Origin: Hyphomicrobiales bacterium
GTDB lineage: Bacteria; Pseudomonadota; Alphaproteobacteria; Rhizobiales; Beijerinckiaceae
Length of the DNA: 50,367 bases
Assembly (NCBI GenBank): GCA_027487245.1
Contig: JAIYDY010000011.1
Coordinates: forward strand, 1-50,367
Direction: 5' to 3'
Made by a program: the position numbers and the translations under genes. Every line of letters starts with the position of its first letter. Within the stretch, counting starts at the first letter, position 1. This document shows positions 9,123 to 18,085 of this stretch, one piece after another. The notes under the pieces are model-generated. The model was not told the origin of the DNA. It searched no databases and saw only the letters and a list, made by a program, of their open reading frames with translations.

Positions 9123-10307
9123 TCAGACCGATTTCAGGTAATGCTGAATCCGGCCGACCCCTTCCTCGATCTCGGGCAGCGGCGCATTGAACACAAACCG
9201 GATATGCCCTTCACCCATAGCGCCGAAAACTGAACCCGACAGGCCGTTGACTCTGGCATTTGCCAGCAGCCGGCTCGCGAACTCATCGGACGACAGACCG
9301 AACGAGCGAATATCGGGGAACGCGAAGTAGGCCCCGCCGGGCATGGTACAGCGGATGCCCGGGACGGCGCGAAGACCCTCGACAAGCACATTGCGCTGCG
9401 CCTCGTAGTTCTTCGACACCTCCTCGATCGTGAGCGTGCCCTGCCCATATGGCCCATCGAGCGCGGCCGCCGCACCTGCCTGCACAAAGGAGGTCACACA
9501 GGTGAACAGGTGCGACAGCACCATGCGAATACGCTCGCTCACCGTTGGCGCGGCGACGATCCAGCCCACGCGCCAGCCGAACATGTTGTAGGTTTTGCTC
9601 GCGGTCTGGACCGAGATCGTGCGCTCGCGCATGCCCTCCAGCGTGGCGATGCTGATGTGACGGTTTCCGTCGAACAGGAAGTGCTCGTACGCCTCGTCCA
9701 TAACGACCCACAGGTCGTGCTCGATCGCGATCTGGGCGATAGCTGCCAAAGTCTCGTGAGAGAGCACGGCACCGGTTGGATTGTGCGGCGAGCATAAAAC
9801 GATCGCGCGCGTCTTCGGCGTGACACGAGATGAAAGATCTGCCGGGTCGAGCTGAAATTCGTTCTCGGGCCGGATCGGGAACGGCACCGGCGTCGCCCCC
9901 GTCAACCGGATCATCGGGTCGAAGCTGAGCCAGCCCGGATCTTCCAGCAGAACCTCGTCGCCCGCCTCGACAAGGGCGAGCAGCGTCGCCACCAGTCCGG
10001 CCTTGCCGCCTGGGCTGACAGTGATCTCGGTATCGGGGTCGATACTCATCCCGTTGACGCGCGCTTGCTTGCGCGTGATCGCGGCACGGAACTCCGGAAT
10101 GCCGCGCGGGTCCGCATAGAACGAGGCTTGCGGCTGGTCGAGGTAGCGGATCGCCGCTTCCTTGATGTGGGCGGGCGTGTCGAGCTTCGAACCAAAGTCG
10201 ATCACGCTGACGCCACTCGCCCGCAACTCCCTGATGCGTTGCATCGATGCCAAGGAGGACGAGAACCGTAGCCGGTCTAGGCGCCGCGCGAAAGTTCGAT
10301 TGGACAT
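9123..10307 (-). CDS. PLP-dependent class I/II aminotransferase
   Basis: About 394 residues, fold type I. Visible landmarks are SPGGKAGLVATLLAL (PLP phosphate loop), CSPHNPTGAVLS (the Asn that contacts PLP), VVMDEAYEHFLFDG (Asp/Tyr pair), the Schiff-base Lys in SASKTYNMFGWRVGW-type sequence (here TASKTYNMFGWRVGW), and a C-terminal HIRFVFN with the substrate-carboxylate Arg. It resembles aspartate-type aminotransferases of subgroup I. The ATG at 10307 has a GGAG ribosome binding site 8 bases upstream and gives the family length; an upstream ATG at 10340 overlapping the binding-protein stop is the alternative. Placement inside an amino acid importer operon suggests it acts on the imported substrate. 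Confidence 0.92.
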   Translation of the reverse strand: MSNRTFARRLDRLRFSSSLASMQRIRELRASGVSVIDFGSKLDTPAHIKEAAIRYLDQPQASFYADPRGIPEFRAAITRKQARVNGMSIDPDTEITVSPGGKAGLVATLLALVEAGDEVLLEDPGWLSFDPMIRLTGATPVPFPIRPENEFQLDPADLSSRVTPKTRAIVLCSPHNPTGAVLSHETLAAIAQIAIEHDLWVVMDEAYEHFLFDGNRHISIATLEGMRERTISVQTASKTYNMFGWRVGWIVAAPTVSERIRMVLSHLFTCVTSFVQAGAAAALDGPYGQGTLTIEEVSKNYEAQRNVLVEGLRAVPGIRCTMPGGAYFAFPDIRSFGLSSDEFASRLLANARVNGLSGSVFGAMGEGHIRFVFNAPLPEIEEGVGRIQHYLKSV

Positions 10308-10339
10308 CGTCAGAACTCCGGGAGTGGCCGACGCGCGCA

Positions 10340-11269
10340 TCACTTGGCTTTCAGCCAGTCCTCGATGCCAAACGGGCACTGGCCATAGAGCACCGTCTTG
10401 GTCTGTTCGGAGATCGGCAGTGCGAAGCCGGCCTTCGGGTTGCTCTCGCCGAACCATTCATCCCAGAGCTTCATGTAGCCCCCTGTGTGGATGAAATAGC
10501 ACAGCGCGTGATCGACGGTGCGCTTCCACTTGGAATCGTTCTGCGGCAGGATGAGCCCGTTGGGAGTGCACATCAGGTCGGGACCGGAAACCGCCCATTC
10601 GCCGGGGTTTTGTGCGCGCATCGCCAGTGACTTCAGCGCAACATCAAGCGTGACATGCGCATCGGTGCGACCCTGCTCCAGCGCGAGGAAGCCGACCGCA
10701 TGCGTGGGGAAGACCACGATTTGCGCGGGAGGGCTGATCTTGCCGGTCTGGCCCATCTCGGTGAGCAGCTTCTGCTCGACGCTGCCATTGGTGACGCCAA
10801 GGCGCTTGCCGGCGAGGTCGGAGACGGCGTTGACCGGCATGGACTTGCGGTGCAGCGTCTTCACGCAGACCGCATTGTTGATGAGCGAAAAATCGACGAC
10901 CTGCTCGCGCTCGACCGTCTTCCCGGTCGAGCCGAGCACCCAGTCGAGCGAACCGTTGACGATGAGCGGGATGCGGGTCTGCGGCGTGACCTTTCGGAAC
11001 TCCAATTCCAGCTTGGTTTCCATCTTCTTCTCGATCAGGACGTGCAGTGCCTTGCTGAGATCGACCGCCCAGCCAGCGAGGTCGCCCTTCTCATCGACAT
11101 AGCCGAACGGAGGCGTGCCCTCCTGTGCGCCGGCAATGATCTTCTTGTTCTGCAGCACCCGGTCGTACTTGCTCTGGACCTGGGCTTCCGCGCTCGCCAT
11201 TGCGAGCGGGAGAAGGCTGAGGCCCACAGCAACGCGCAGGCCGGCGGAAAGAAAAACTCGCAGGTTCAT
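10340..11269 (-). CDS. Amino acid ABC transporter periplasmic binding protein
   Basis: The ATG at 11269 follows a GGAGGGACTGAA ribosome binding site and opens a signal peptide (MNLRVFLSAGLRVAVG...ASAEAQ, cleavage about residue 30). The mature protein is a family-3 solute-binding protein: GTPPFGYVDEKGDLAGWAVDLSKAL, RIPLIVNGSLDWVLGS, LAGKRLGVTNGSVEQKLL, and a closing WDEWFGES. It is the first gene of the importer operon, divergent from the LysR gene. The ligand, probably an amino acid or a hydantoin/carbamoyl derivative, is inferred only from neighbouring genes. Confidence 0.92.
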   Translation of the reverse strand: MNLRVFLSAGLRVAVGLSLLPLAMASAEAQVQSKYDRVLQNKKIIAGAQEGTPPFGYVDEKGDLAGWAVDLSKALHVLIEKKMETKLELEFRKVTPQTRIPLIVNGSLDWVLGSTGKTVEREQVVDFSLINNAVCVKTLHRKSMPVNAVSDLAGKRLGVTNGSVEQKLLTEMGQTGKISPPAQIVVFPTHAVGFLALEQGRTDAHVTLDVALKSLAMRAQNPGEWAVSGPDLMCTPNGLILPQNDSKWKRTVDHALCYFIHTGGYMKLWDEWFGESNPKAGFALPISEQTKTVLYGQCPFGIEDWLKAK

Positions 11270-11509
11270 TTCAGTCCCTCCACAGGATGATTGCAAGTGC
11301 CCTCAGGCACTGGCGCAGGGATAGGCTCCAGGGATTCCGCCGTGTTTTGTCGCTGCTGTCCGGATAGAACCGCGATCGCGTGGCCGGCTTAAAGTCCGCA
11401 GAAACCCGCGTTACCCACCCAATGTGCATGTGGCTGACGGGGGCTGTCCAATCCCCTGTTTGTATAGCCATCATCAGATTTATTTATCGGCTGCTTTACA
11501 GGTATCGAG
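11270..11509. promoter_or_regulatory. Divergent promoter region between the importer operon and the LysR gene
   Basis: 240 bases separate two divergent genes, the classic arrangement for LysR control of the neighbouring operon. A perfect short inverted repeat, AGTGCC-CTCA-GGCACT (11296-11311), lies in the importer leader about 30 bases before its start codon. An AT-rich stretch near 11468-11490 (atcagatttatttatc) could hold the LysR promoter. I could not find a convincing T-N11-A LysR box. Confidence 0.45.
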
Positions 11510-12445
11510 ATGCTCGACAGGATGTTGCGCATGATCGATCTGCGAAACCTCGAGACCTTCGTCTGGGTGGCGCGGCTAGGCGGCTTTCGCCTTGCCGCCG
11601 AAAAGCTCAATATGACCCAGCCGGCGATCTCGGCACGGATCGCCCTGCTCGAAGAGGACTTGCGCCTGCAATTGTTCGAAACGCGCCCGCGCCGCGGCGT
11701 GCTTACTCCATCGGGGCAGGAATTGCTGCGCTACGCCGAGCGCATCCTCGCCTTGAAAGACGACATGGTGCGCGCGGTCGGGGGGAACACGTCCTACAAG
11801 GTCGCACTCAAGATCGGCGTTCCGGAAACCATCGTCCATACTTGGCTTGCGATCCTCGTCGACACACTTTCGCGCAACCACCCAACGCTGACGCTCGATG
11901 TCGAGGTCGATTCGACCACCAATCTGCGCGAAGGTATTTCGACTGGCCGGCTCGATATCGCGATCACCAACGGCCCCTGCAACGACCCGAAGATTCGTTC
12001 GGAATTTCTCTGTGCCTTCCCGTTGGCGTGGATGGCGAGCACATCGCTGCCGATCGAACGGAACGGCGCAGATCTGGCGTCGCTCACCGCCTATCCGGTC
12101 ATCACCTTCCGGCGCGGTACCGCGCCCTATGGCACCATCCGGGAGTTTCTCGACCGGAATGGCTTCGCAACTGCCCGCATGTTCGCGAGTTCAGCGATTG
12201 CCGGCATTGTTCGCATGGGGCTTGATGGCATTGGCACCTGTGTTCTGCCGCCGGCGGTCCTGCAGCAGGAACTGCTTGATGGGCGCATGACCATCCTCGA
12301 TGCCGGCATCAGGCTGCCCCCCCTCGATTTCTACGTCAACGCCTCGCGCGACACCGATGTCTGGCTCACGCAGCAGATCACGGACACGACGATAAAGGTT
12401 GCGCGGGCCAGTCTTGAACGCTTTGCAGCGGATCAAAGAATTTGA
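11510..12445 (+). CDS. LysR-family transcriptional regulator
   Basis: A 311-residue LTTR with an N-terminal winged helix-turn-helix (LRNLETFVWVARLGGFRLAAEKLNMTQPAISARI, residues about 10-45, followed by LEEDLRLQLFETRPR) and a type-2 periplasmic-like effector domain (from about residue 95). Starts at 11510, 11522 or 11531 are all possible; the last gives the usual spacing before the HTH. It sits between the amino acid importer (divergent) and hyuAB (same strand, 103 bases on), so it probably controls one or both. Confidence 0.92.
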   Translation: MLDRMLRMIDLRNLETFVWVARLGGFRLAAEKLNMTQPAISARIALLEEDLRLQLFETRPRRGVLTPSGQELLRYAERILALKDDMVRAVGGNTSYKVALKIGVPETIVHTWLAILVDTLSRNHPTLTLDVEVDSTTNLREGISTGRLDIAITNGPCNDPKIRSEFLCAFPLAWMASTSLPIERNGADLASLTAYPVITFRRGTAPYGTIREFLDRNGFATARMFASSAIAGIVRMGLDGIGTCVLPPAVLQQELLDGRMTILDAGIRLPPLDFYVNASRDTDVWLTQQITDTTIKVARASLERFAADQRI

Positions 12446-12548
12446 TCGGCGGAATCCAAATTCAGGATTAGACCGGCTCCCTGTCCTGGCGCAAAACGTC
12501 ATCCGATTGCTCGTGCCGTTCTGGTGCCGGGCCGTTCGGGCGTTGATC

Positions 12549-14660
12549 ATGGACAAGCAATTCCAAAGGTCTTACCGCGTCGGCATCGATGTGGGAGGAA
12601 CATTTACCGACGTCGTTGCCACCGGCGCGGACGGGCGGATCCTCGTGCGAAAGGTGGCCTCAACCCCCGGCGATCTCAGCCATGGCAGCGCGCAAGGCGT
12701 AGCTGAACTCCTTGCTGCAAATGGCATTCGCGCAGAAGAGGTCGATGTCGTCGTACACGCCACAACGACCGCCACCAACGCCGTGCTTGAGGCAAAGGGC
12801 GCGCGGACGGCGCTCATCACCACGGCCGGCTTTCGCGATATCCTGGAATTCCGGCGCGTGCGCGTGCCGGAGCTTTACAATCTTGCTTATGTCAAGCCGG
12901 CTCCACTTGTGCCGCGCCAACTGCGCTTCGAGGTATCCGAGCGACTCGGCCCCTTGGGCCAGGTTTGGCGGCCGCTCGACGAGAACAGCGTGCGCACGGC
13001 AGCTGCTCGCATCGCGGCCTCTGGTGCTGAGGCGGTAGCCATCTGTCTGCTGCATTCTTACGCCAATCCCGCGCACGAAAAGCGCGTGCGCGCCATCGTC
13101 GAAGAAGTGCTCGGCGACAAAGTGTTCGTGACATGCTCGCATGAAATTCTTCCCGAGATGCGCGAGTATGAGCGGACCAGCACCACCGTCATCAACGCCT
13201 ATCTCGGCCCGGTCATGAAGGCCTACCTCAAGCGCCTTGAGGAGAGACTGATCGAACTCGGGACGGGCCGTGCGCTGCACGTGATGACATCTGGCGGCGG
13301 CCAGATGAGTCTGAAGGCCGCCATGAACAAGCCGGCCTACCTGGTCGAGTCTGGGCCGGCTGCTGGTGTCATCGCGGCTGCACGCATTGCCAAGCGTCTC
13401 GACCTGCCCAACATCATCACGCTCGACATGGGCGGCACGACCGCCAAGACTGCGATCATTGAGGATGCCGAACCGGCAAAGACCAGCGAATTCGAAGTTG
13501 GTGCCGGCATTAACCTGTCAAGCAAGCTCGTGCGCGGCGCGGGCTACGCGATCAAGCTGCCTTTCATCGACGTCTCAGAGATCGGCGCGGGCGGTGGCAG
13601 CATGATCTGGTTCGACAAGGGAGGTGCTCTCAAGGTCGGCCCGGAAAGCGCAGGCTCCGAACCTGGCCCGGTCTGCTATGGTAAGGGTGGCAGGGTGGCG
13701 ACCCTGACCGACGCCTTCCTGACGCTGGGCTACGTCAACAGCAAGTATCTGGTTGGCGGCGCACTTGGTCTCCACGGAGAGATTGCGCGGCAGGCAATTC
13801 GCGAGCAGGTCGCCGACCCGGTTGGCATCGATCTGCACGACGGCGCCTATGGTGCCGTCACTGTCGCCGTCGCGAACATGGTCCGCGCGGTCAAATCGGT
13901 CTCGACCTATCGCGGCCGCGATCCACGCGGCTACACGCTGATCGCCTTCGGCGGCAATGGCCCTCTCGTTGGCGCCATGATTGCGCACGAACTCTCGATG
14001 GCACGCGTGCTCGTTCCGCCGCATTCCGGCGTGCTGAGCGCCTGTGGCCTCCTGATGGCCGATCACGAGCAGGAACTCGTGCGCTCCTATCCCGCCCTCA
14101 CGAGGGAGTGCGACCCGTTGGAGTTGCAGTCGGCATATGCGGATCTCTCACGCAATGCCGTCACCACCCTGACAGCCGAAGGCTTCGCGCCGGAGGACAT
14201 CGAAGTGCGCCGCTTTGCCGACCTGCGCTATGCCGGGCAGGCCTACGAGCTGACGGTTTCTGTCCCCGGCACCGGCATTCCCGTCATGGCGGAGATCGAT
14301 TCCGCCTTCCATGACGAACATCACAAGACCTATTCGCACATGTCCAGGACCGAACCAGTCGGGCTTGTCAGCATCCGTATCGTTGCCAGCGTGCGCACGC
14401 CCCAGCCTTCAGAAGAGTCGGGCAGTGCACCGGATACGATCGATGCAGAGGCGCAGCCGGTAACGCGGGAGGTCTACTTCGGCAAAGCACGCGGCCTGCA
14501 TGTTGTGCCGGTGGTGCGCCGGGCCGACCTGCGCGCAGCCGAGCGCGCGGGACCGCTGCTGATCGAGGAATACGATTCCACGTGCCTTGTGCCACCCGGA
14601 GCCTCCGCGCGCACGGATTGCTGGAACAACATCGTCATCACGCTGGAGCCGCGGGCATGA
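12549..14660 (+). CDS. hyuA: Hydantoinase/oxoprolinase family subunit A (HyuA)
   Basis: About 703 residues. It opens with the ATPase phosphate-1 motif VGIDVGGTFTDVV and has HATTTATNAVLE, VESGPAAGVIAAA, ITLDMGGTTAKTAI (phosphate-2) and FGGNGPLVGAMIAHEL. These define the hydantoinase A/oxoprolinase/acetone-carboxylase beta family, which couples ATP hydrolysis to ring opening of 5-oxoproline or N-methylhydantoins, or to carboxylation. The ATG at 12549 starts just before the first conserved motif; the 50 residues upstream in the open frame are unrelated. The stop overlaps hyuB by ATGA, as expected for a two-subunit enzyme. Confidence 0.93.
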   Translation: MDKQFQRSYRVGIDVGGTFTDVVATGADGRILVRKVASTPGDLSHGSAQGVAELLAANGIRAEEVDVVVHATTTATNAVLEAKGARTALITTAGFRDILEFRRVRVPELYNLAYVKPAPLVPRQLRFEVSERLGPLGQVWRPLDENSVRTAAARIAASGAEAVAICLLHSYANPAHEKRVRAIVEEVLGDKVFVTCSHEILPEMREYERTSTTVINAYLGPVMKAYLKRLEERLIELGTGRALHVMTSGGGQMSLKAAMNKPAYLVESGPAAGVIAAARIAKRLDLPNIITLDMGGTTAKTAIIEDAEPAKTSEFEVGAGINLSSKLVRGAGYAIKLPFIDVSEIGAGGGSMIWFDKGGALKVGPESAGSEPGPVCYGKGGRVATLTDAFLTLGYVNSKYLVGGALGLHGEIARQAIREQVADPVGIDLHDGAYGAVTVAVANMVRAVKSVSTYRGRDPRGYTLIAFGGNGPLVGAMIAHELSMARVLVPPHSGVLSACGLLMADHEQELVRSYPALTRECDPLELQSAYADLSRNAVTTLTAEGFAPEDIEVRRFADLRYAGQAYELTVSVPGTGIPVMAEIDSAFHDEHHKTYSHMSRTEPVGLVSIRIVASVRTPQPSEESGSAPDTIDAEAQPVTREVYFGKARGLHVVPVVRRADLRAAERAGPLLIEEYDSTCLVPPGASARTDCWNNIVITLEPRA

Positions 14661-16468
14661 GCAGACGTTTCGACCCAATCACGCTGGACGTTATCCAGAA
14701 CGCGCTCGGCTCGATCGCCGACGAACTGGCGCTTGTCATCATGCGCTCGGCCTATTCCAACATTGTGCGCGACGCGATGGACTACTCCACGGCTGTCTGC
14801 GACCGCGAGGGCCGAACCATCGCGCAGGGCCTGACAACACCGGTGCATCTCGGTTCGTTCCCGGACGCGATGCGTGCGCTCGTCTCGCAGTTCAGCAGTC
14901 GCATGGCCGACGGGGACATCTTCATCTTCAACGACCCGTATGGCGCCGGCGGCATGCACTTGCCGGACTTCTACATCGTCAAGCCGGTCTTCGATGGCGG
15001 CAATGTCGAAGGCTACATCGCCACGCTGGCCCACCAATGTGACGTCGGCGGACTTGCGCCTGGCGGCATGGCGGTCTTCGCGACAGAAATCTATCAGGAG
15101 GGGCTGCGGATCCCCATCCTGAAGTTGCATGACGCCGGTGTGCCCAACGAGGTGATCTTCCAGATCATCGCGAAGAATTCCCGCCAGCCAGTCGAGGTTC
15201 TTGGGGACGTCCGCGCGCAAGTCGCCGCTTGCGGCAATGGCGAGAAAGGCTTGCGGCAGCTCATCGAGCGCTATGGCGTCGAGGATTTCCGGCTCTACAC
15301 CGGCGAACTGCACGACTACGCCGAGCGGCTCATCCGCGCCGAGATCAGCGCCCTGCCGGATGGCACATACGAGTTCGAGGACTTCCTGGACGGATTGGGG
15401 GAAAACCCGACACCTATCCGCTTCAAGTGCGCTCTCACCGTTGCCGGCGACCAGATCATCGTCGACTGGGAGGGGACATCCCCGCAGGTCAAGGCTGCGA
15501 TCAACGGCCCGATGCCGACGACGCATGCCATGGCCTATCTCGCGGTGCGCTGCGCCATTGGCGTCGCGATCCCGAACTGTGAAGGTTACATGCGGGCCAT
15601 CACGGTCAAGGCGCCAAAAGGGTCTATCGTCAACCCAAACGAACCGGCGGCCTGCGGCGCACGCGGCGTCATATGCTTCCGCATGTACGAGGCCATGCTT
15701 GGCGCATTTTCGCAGATCCTGCCGGATCGAATCCCCGCTGCGAGCGAAGGTGGCTCGTCTGCACCGCACATCGCAGGCCGCACGCGCGACAACCGTCCCT
15801 TCCTCATATCCGGTGGCCTGATGGGGTGCTGGGGCGGCAGCGCCGCACGCGATGGCCAGGAGGGCATCTCCAACCCTGCTGCCAACCTTGGCAACGCGCC
15901 GATCGAACTGGTGGAATCACGCCTGCCGGTCGAGATCACCTGTTACGCCTTCGTCGAGAATTCCGGGGGGCCTGGCCGGCACCGCGGGGGCGCCGCGCTC
16001 ATGCGTGGGTATCGTCTGCTCGAAGAAGAGGCGGAACTGGTCATGCGCTCTGACCGGCGTGCCGTGCTGCCGTATGGTCTGTTCGGCGGCCTGCCGGGTA
16101 CACCATCGTGGAACTTCATCAATCCGGGCCCGGGGCAGACGGTTCTGCCAGTCTGTCCATTTGCCAGTGTGCCGATGAAGCGCGACGACATCTTCCTGCA
16201 TATACAGGCGGGTGCCGGCGGCTATGGCGACCCGCTTGAGCGGGAGCCCGGCAAGGTCCTTCTCGATGTTGTCAACGAGTTGATTACGGCAAGCTACGCG
16301 GCTGACGTCTATGGCGTCGTTATCGCGAACGGTGGTGTGGACGAAGCAGCAACGTTTGCACGGCGGCAATGGCTGGTGAAACAAGGCCCTCTGTCGACGT
16401 ATCTCGACCATTTCGCGCAGAGCACCGGCACGCAAGGTCTCGCACGCAGGGGCCCTGGGCTGGGCTGA
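14657..16468 (+). CDS. hyuB: Hydantoinase/oxoprolinase family subunit B (HyuB)
   Basis: About 603 residues beginning FDPITLDVIQNALGSIADELALVIMRSAYSNIV-type sequence, then DYSTAVCDREGRTIAQGL, GDIFIFNDPYGAGGMHLPD, HQCDVGG and GGPGRHRGG. These are landmarks of the HyuB/oxoprolinase C-terminal-half family, including the His/Asp residues proposed to bind metal (HLPD, HQCD). The ATG overlaps the hyuA stop. With HyuA it should form an ATP-dependent amidohydrolase or a carboxylase; no gamma-subunit (AcxC-like) gene is adjacent, which argues against acetone carboxylase. Substrate unknown. Confidence 0.93.
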   Translation: MSRRFDPITLDVIQNALGSIADELALVIMRSAYSNIVRDAMDYSTAVCDREGRTIAQGLTTPVHLGSFPDAMRALVSQFSSRMADGDIFIFNDPYGAGGMHLPDFYIVKPVFDGGNVEGYIATLAHQCDVGGLAPGGMAVFATEIYQEGLRIPILKLHDAGVPNEVIFQIIAKNSRQPVEVLGDVRAQVAACGNGEKGLRQLIERYGVEDFRLYTGELHDYAERLIRAEISALPDGTYEFEDFLDGLGENPTPIRFKCALTVAGDQIIVDWEGTSPQVKAAINGPMPTTHAMAYLAVRCAIGVAIPNCEGYMRAITVKAPKGSIVNPNEPAACGARGVICFRMYEAMLGAFSQILPDRIPAASEGGSSAPHIAGRTRDNRPFLISGGLMGCWGGSAARDGQEGISNPAANLGNAPIELVESRLPVEITCYAFVENSGGPGRHRGGAALMRGYRLLEEEAELVMRSDRRAVLPYGLFGGLPGTPSWNFINPGPGQTVLPVCPFASVPMKRDDIFLHIQAGAGGYGDPLEREPGKVLLDVVNELITASYAADVYGVVIANGGVDEAATFARRQWLVKQGPLSTYLDHFAQSTGTQGLARRGPGLG

Positions 16469-16553
16469 CCGATGGCAAGGTTGACGATGAAGCGGGGGAG
16501 GGGTTTCAGTGGCTCACCTCCGGTTGCGCCTGCTTTCGGTCCTTGCGGGGAGG

Positions 16554-16614
16554 ATTCCCAGCCGGGCGTGTCAATCGGCACGCAAAGTTGACCCTGGATC
16601 TGGAGTGCGCCCCT
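16554..16614. repeat. Possible mobile-element scar sharing short strings with 23445-23486
   Basis: This stretch holds ATTCCCAGCCG (16554-16564) and TGGAGTGCGCCCCT (16601-16614). The first occurs in the same orientation at 23445-23455 and the second in inverted orientation at 23473-23486. Both stretches sit in gene-poor gaps and have the look of decayed insertion-sequence ends (AGTTGACCC/GGGTCAATT strings). No transposase is recognisable at either place. Confidence 0.3.
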
Positions 16615-16683
16615 ATTGCCGGACGGGATCAGGCGGCAGTTCTGGCGATGGGCCGGGCGTGGCGCTCGACGACACGGCTTATG

Positions 16684-16812
16684 CTGCCGGTGGCCCCCGA
16701 TCCCAACATGGCGGACAAAAACGGAGTGATGCCGCTCGCGCATGCCCGCGCCAAACGGCCCACGGACGTTGCACGGCTGATTGAGCAGGCTGGCGGCCGG
16801 GCGCGGCGTTAG
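16684..16812 (+). pseudogene. Ankyrin-repeat C-terminal remnant
   Basis: The frame ending at 16812 reads PDPNMADKNGVMPLAHARAK followed by a leucine/valine-poor helix and IEQAGG. This is the shape of a terminal ankyrin repeat (G-ADPN-x-x-D-x-x-G-x-TPL-x-x-A-x-x...). No upstream repeats, start codon context or ribosome binding site are present. It is best read as the surviving end of a deleted ankyrin gene in the hyuB-aapJ gap. Confidence 0.5.
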
Positions 16813-16900
16813 CAAGTCCAGACGACGCCGGACCGTTAATCTGACACCGTCCGGCAATACGAATTGTCCAGTCCAGCGGAGTGATATACCGTTGCGCCAC

Positions 16901-16919
16901 GGAGCGGTGTTTCCGCTCC
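16901..16919 (+). promoter_or_regulatory. Hairpin in the aapJ leader
   Basis: GGAGCGG-tgttt-CCGCTCC forms a perfect 7-bp stem 17 bases before the aapJ start codon, just ahead of its ggggaga ribosome binding site. It may stabilise the mRNA or modulate ribosome loading. There is no U-run, so it is not a terminator. Confidence 0.45.
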
Positions 16920-16936
16920 CTCTGGGGAGAATATTC

Positions 16937-17974
16937 ATGAGTAAGTTCAGTGCACTAAGGATCGCGGCTGGCTTCGGCATGGCTCTTGGTCTTGGGTTGG
17001 CCATGTCGGCGCCGGCCCATGCCCAGGCCACGCTTGATGCTGTGAAGAAGCGTGGGAAGGTACTGTGTGGCGTCTCACCCGTGTCGGCCGGGTTCTCGTT
17101 TGCTGATGACAAGGGCGTGCGTCGTGGTTTCGATTCCGATGTCTGCCGTGCCATTTCCGCGGCTGTGTTCGGCGATCCGGAAAAGGTCGAGTCGGTTCCG
17201 CTCAGCACCAATGTGCGCTTCCAGGCGCTTCAGTCCGGCGAAATCGATGTTCTGTCGCGTCAGACCACCTGGACATTCTCGCGAGACAATTCGCTTGGCC
17301 TCGATTTCGGACCTGTGGTGTTTTACGACGGTCAGGGCATCATGGTGCCCGCAAAGCTCAACGTTAAGAGTGCCAGCGAGCTTGCCAGCGCCGTCGTCTG
17401 CGTCCTGCCAGGTACGACAACACAGCAGAATCTGGAAGACTTCTTCCGACCCCGCAACATCAAGTACGAGTCGGTGGTGATCGAGAACTCGGATGAGTGG
17501 CGCAACGCCTATTTCACCGGCCGCTGCGATGCCATCACGACAGATCGCTCTGACCTCGCGTCGGTCCGCTCTGTTGCGCCCGATCCCAAGGCCCATGTCA
17601 TCCTGCCGGAGACAATCTCGAAGGAGCCGCTGGCACCGGTCGTCAGACAGAACGATGCCAACTGGCGCGATATTGTCAGCTGGTCGGTCTACGCAATGGT
17701 TGCCGCGGAAGAACTCAAGATCACCCAGGCCAATGTCGAAACCTTCCTGACCAGCAAGAATCCCGAAGTGCAGCGCATGCTTGGCGTCACCGGCGATCTC
17801 GGCAAAATGCTTGGTCTTGAGCCGCGATGGGCATTCAACGTCATCAAGGGCGTTGGCAACTATGAAGAGGTGTTCAACCGCAACCTGGGACCAGACACCC
17901 GCATCGGTCTTTCCCGCGGTCCGAACAAGTTGTGGACGGAAGGCGGTCTGCTCTATTCGCCGCCGTTCAGGTGA
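16937..17974 (+). CDS. aapJ: General L-amino acid ABC transporter binding protein (AapJ)
   Basis: 345 residues with a signal peptide (MSKFSALRIAAGFGMALG...AHAQ, cleavage about residue 27). The mature protein follows AapJ closely: LDAVKKRGKVLCGVS, GFDSDVCRAISAAVFGDPEKVESVPL, RFQALQSGEIDVLSRQTTWTFSRD (ligand contacts), VVFYDGQGIMV, CVLPGTTTQQNLEDFF, GRCDAITTDRSDLASVRS, ILPETISKEPLAPVVRQ and NVIKGVGNYEEVFNRN. In rhizobia Aap is a broad-range L-amino acid importer. The ATG at 16937 has a ggggaga ribosome binding site. The open frame upstream is unrelated. Confidence 0.95.
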   Translation: MSKFSALRIAAGFGMALGLGLAMSAPAHAQATLDAVKKRGKVLCGVSPVSAGFSFADDKGVRRGFDSDVCRAISAAVFGDPEKVESVPLSTNVRFQALQSGEIDVLSRQTTWTFSRDNSLGLDFGPVVFYDGQGIMVPAKLNVKSASELASAVVCVLPGTTTQQNLEDFFRPRNIKYESVVIENSDEWRNAYFTGRCDAITTDRSDLASVRSVAPDPKAHVILPETISKEPLAPVVRQNDANWRDIVSWSVYAMVAAEELKITQANVETFLTSKNPEVQRMLGVTGDLGKMLGLEPRWAFNVIKGVGNYEEVFNRNLGPDTRIGLSRGPNKLWTEGGLLYSPPFR

Positions 17975-18010
17975 GGTTCCCGCCCGGATCCCTTCCGGCA
18001 TAAATCCAAG

Positions 18011-18045
18011 AGCCCGGCAGGTGATTGATCATCATCTGCCGGGCT
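18011..18045 (+). terminator. Strong hairpin between aapJ and aapQ
   Basis: A 15-bp stem (agcccggcaggtgat paired with atcatctgccgggct, one G-U pair) closes a 5-base loop TGATC. No U-tract follows. Such hairpins after a binding-protein gene commonly protect its mRNA or partly terminate transcription, so that AapJ is made in excess over the permeases. Position and symmetry are directly visible; the effect is inferred. Confidence 0.8.
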
Positions 18046-18085
18046 CATCCCTCCTCAGGTCAAGAGTTCAGACGGGCATGCCGGA

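Noticed and set aside
11270..11509. A LysR T-N11-A operator
   Set aside because: Several weak candidates exist in the AT-rich part, but none has convincing dyad symmetry.
14474..15769. A 431-codon minus-strand open frame
   Set aside because: Antisense to hyuA/hyuB, whose motifs are unambiguous.
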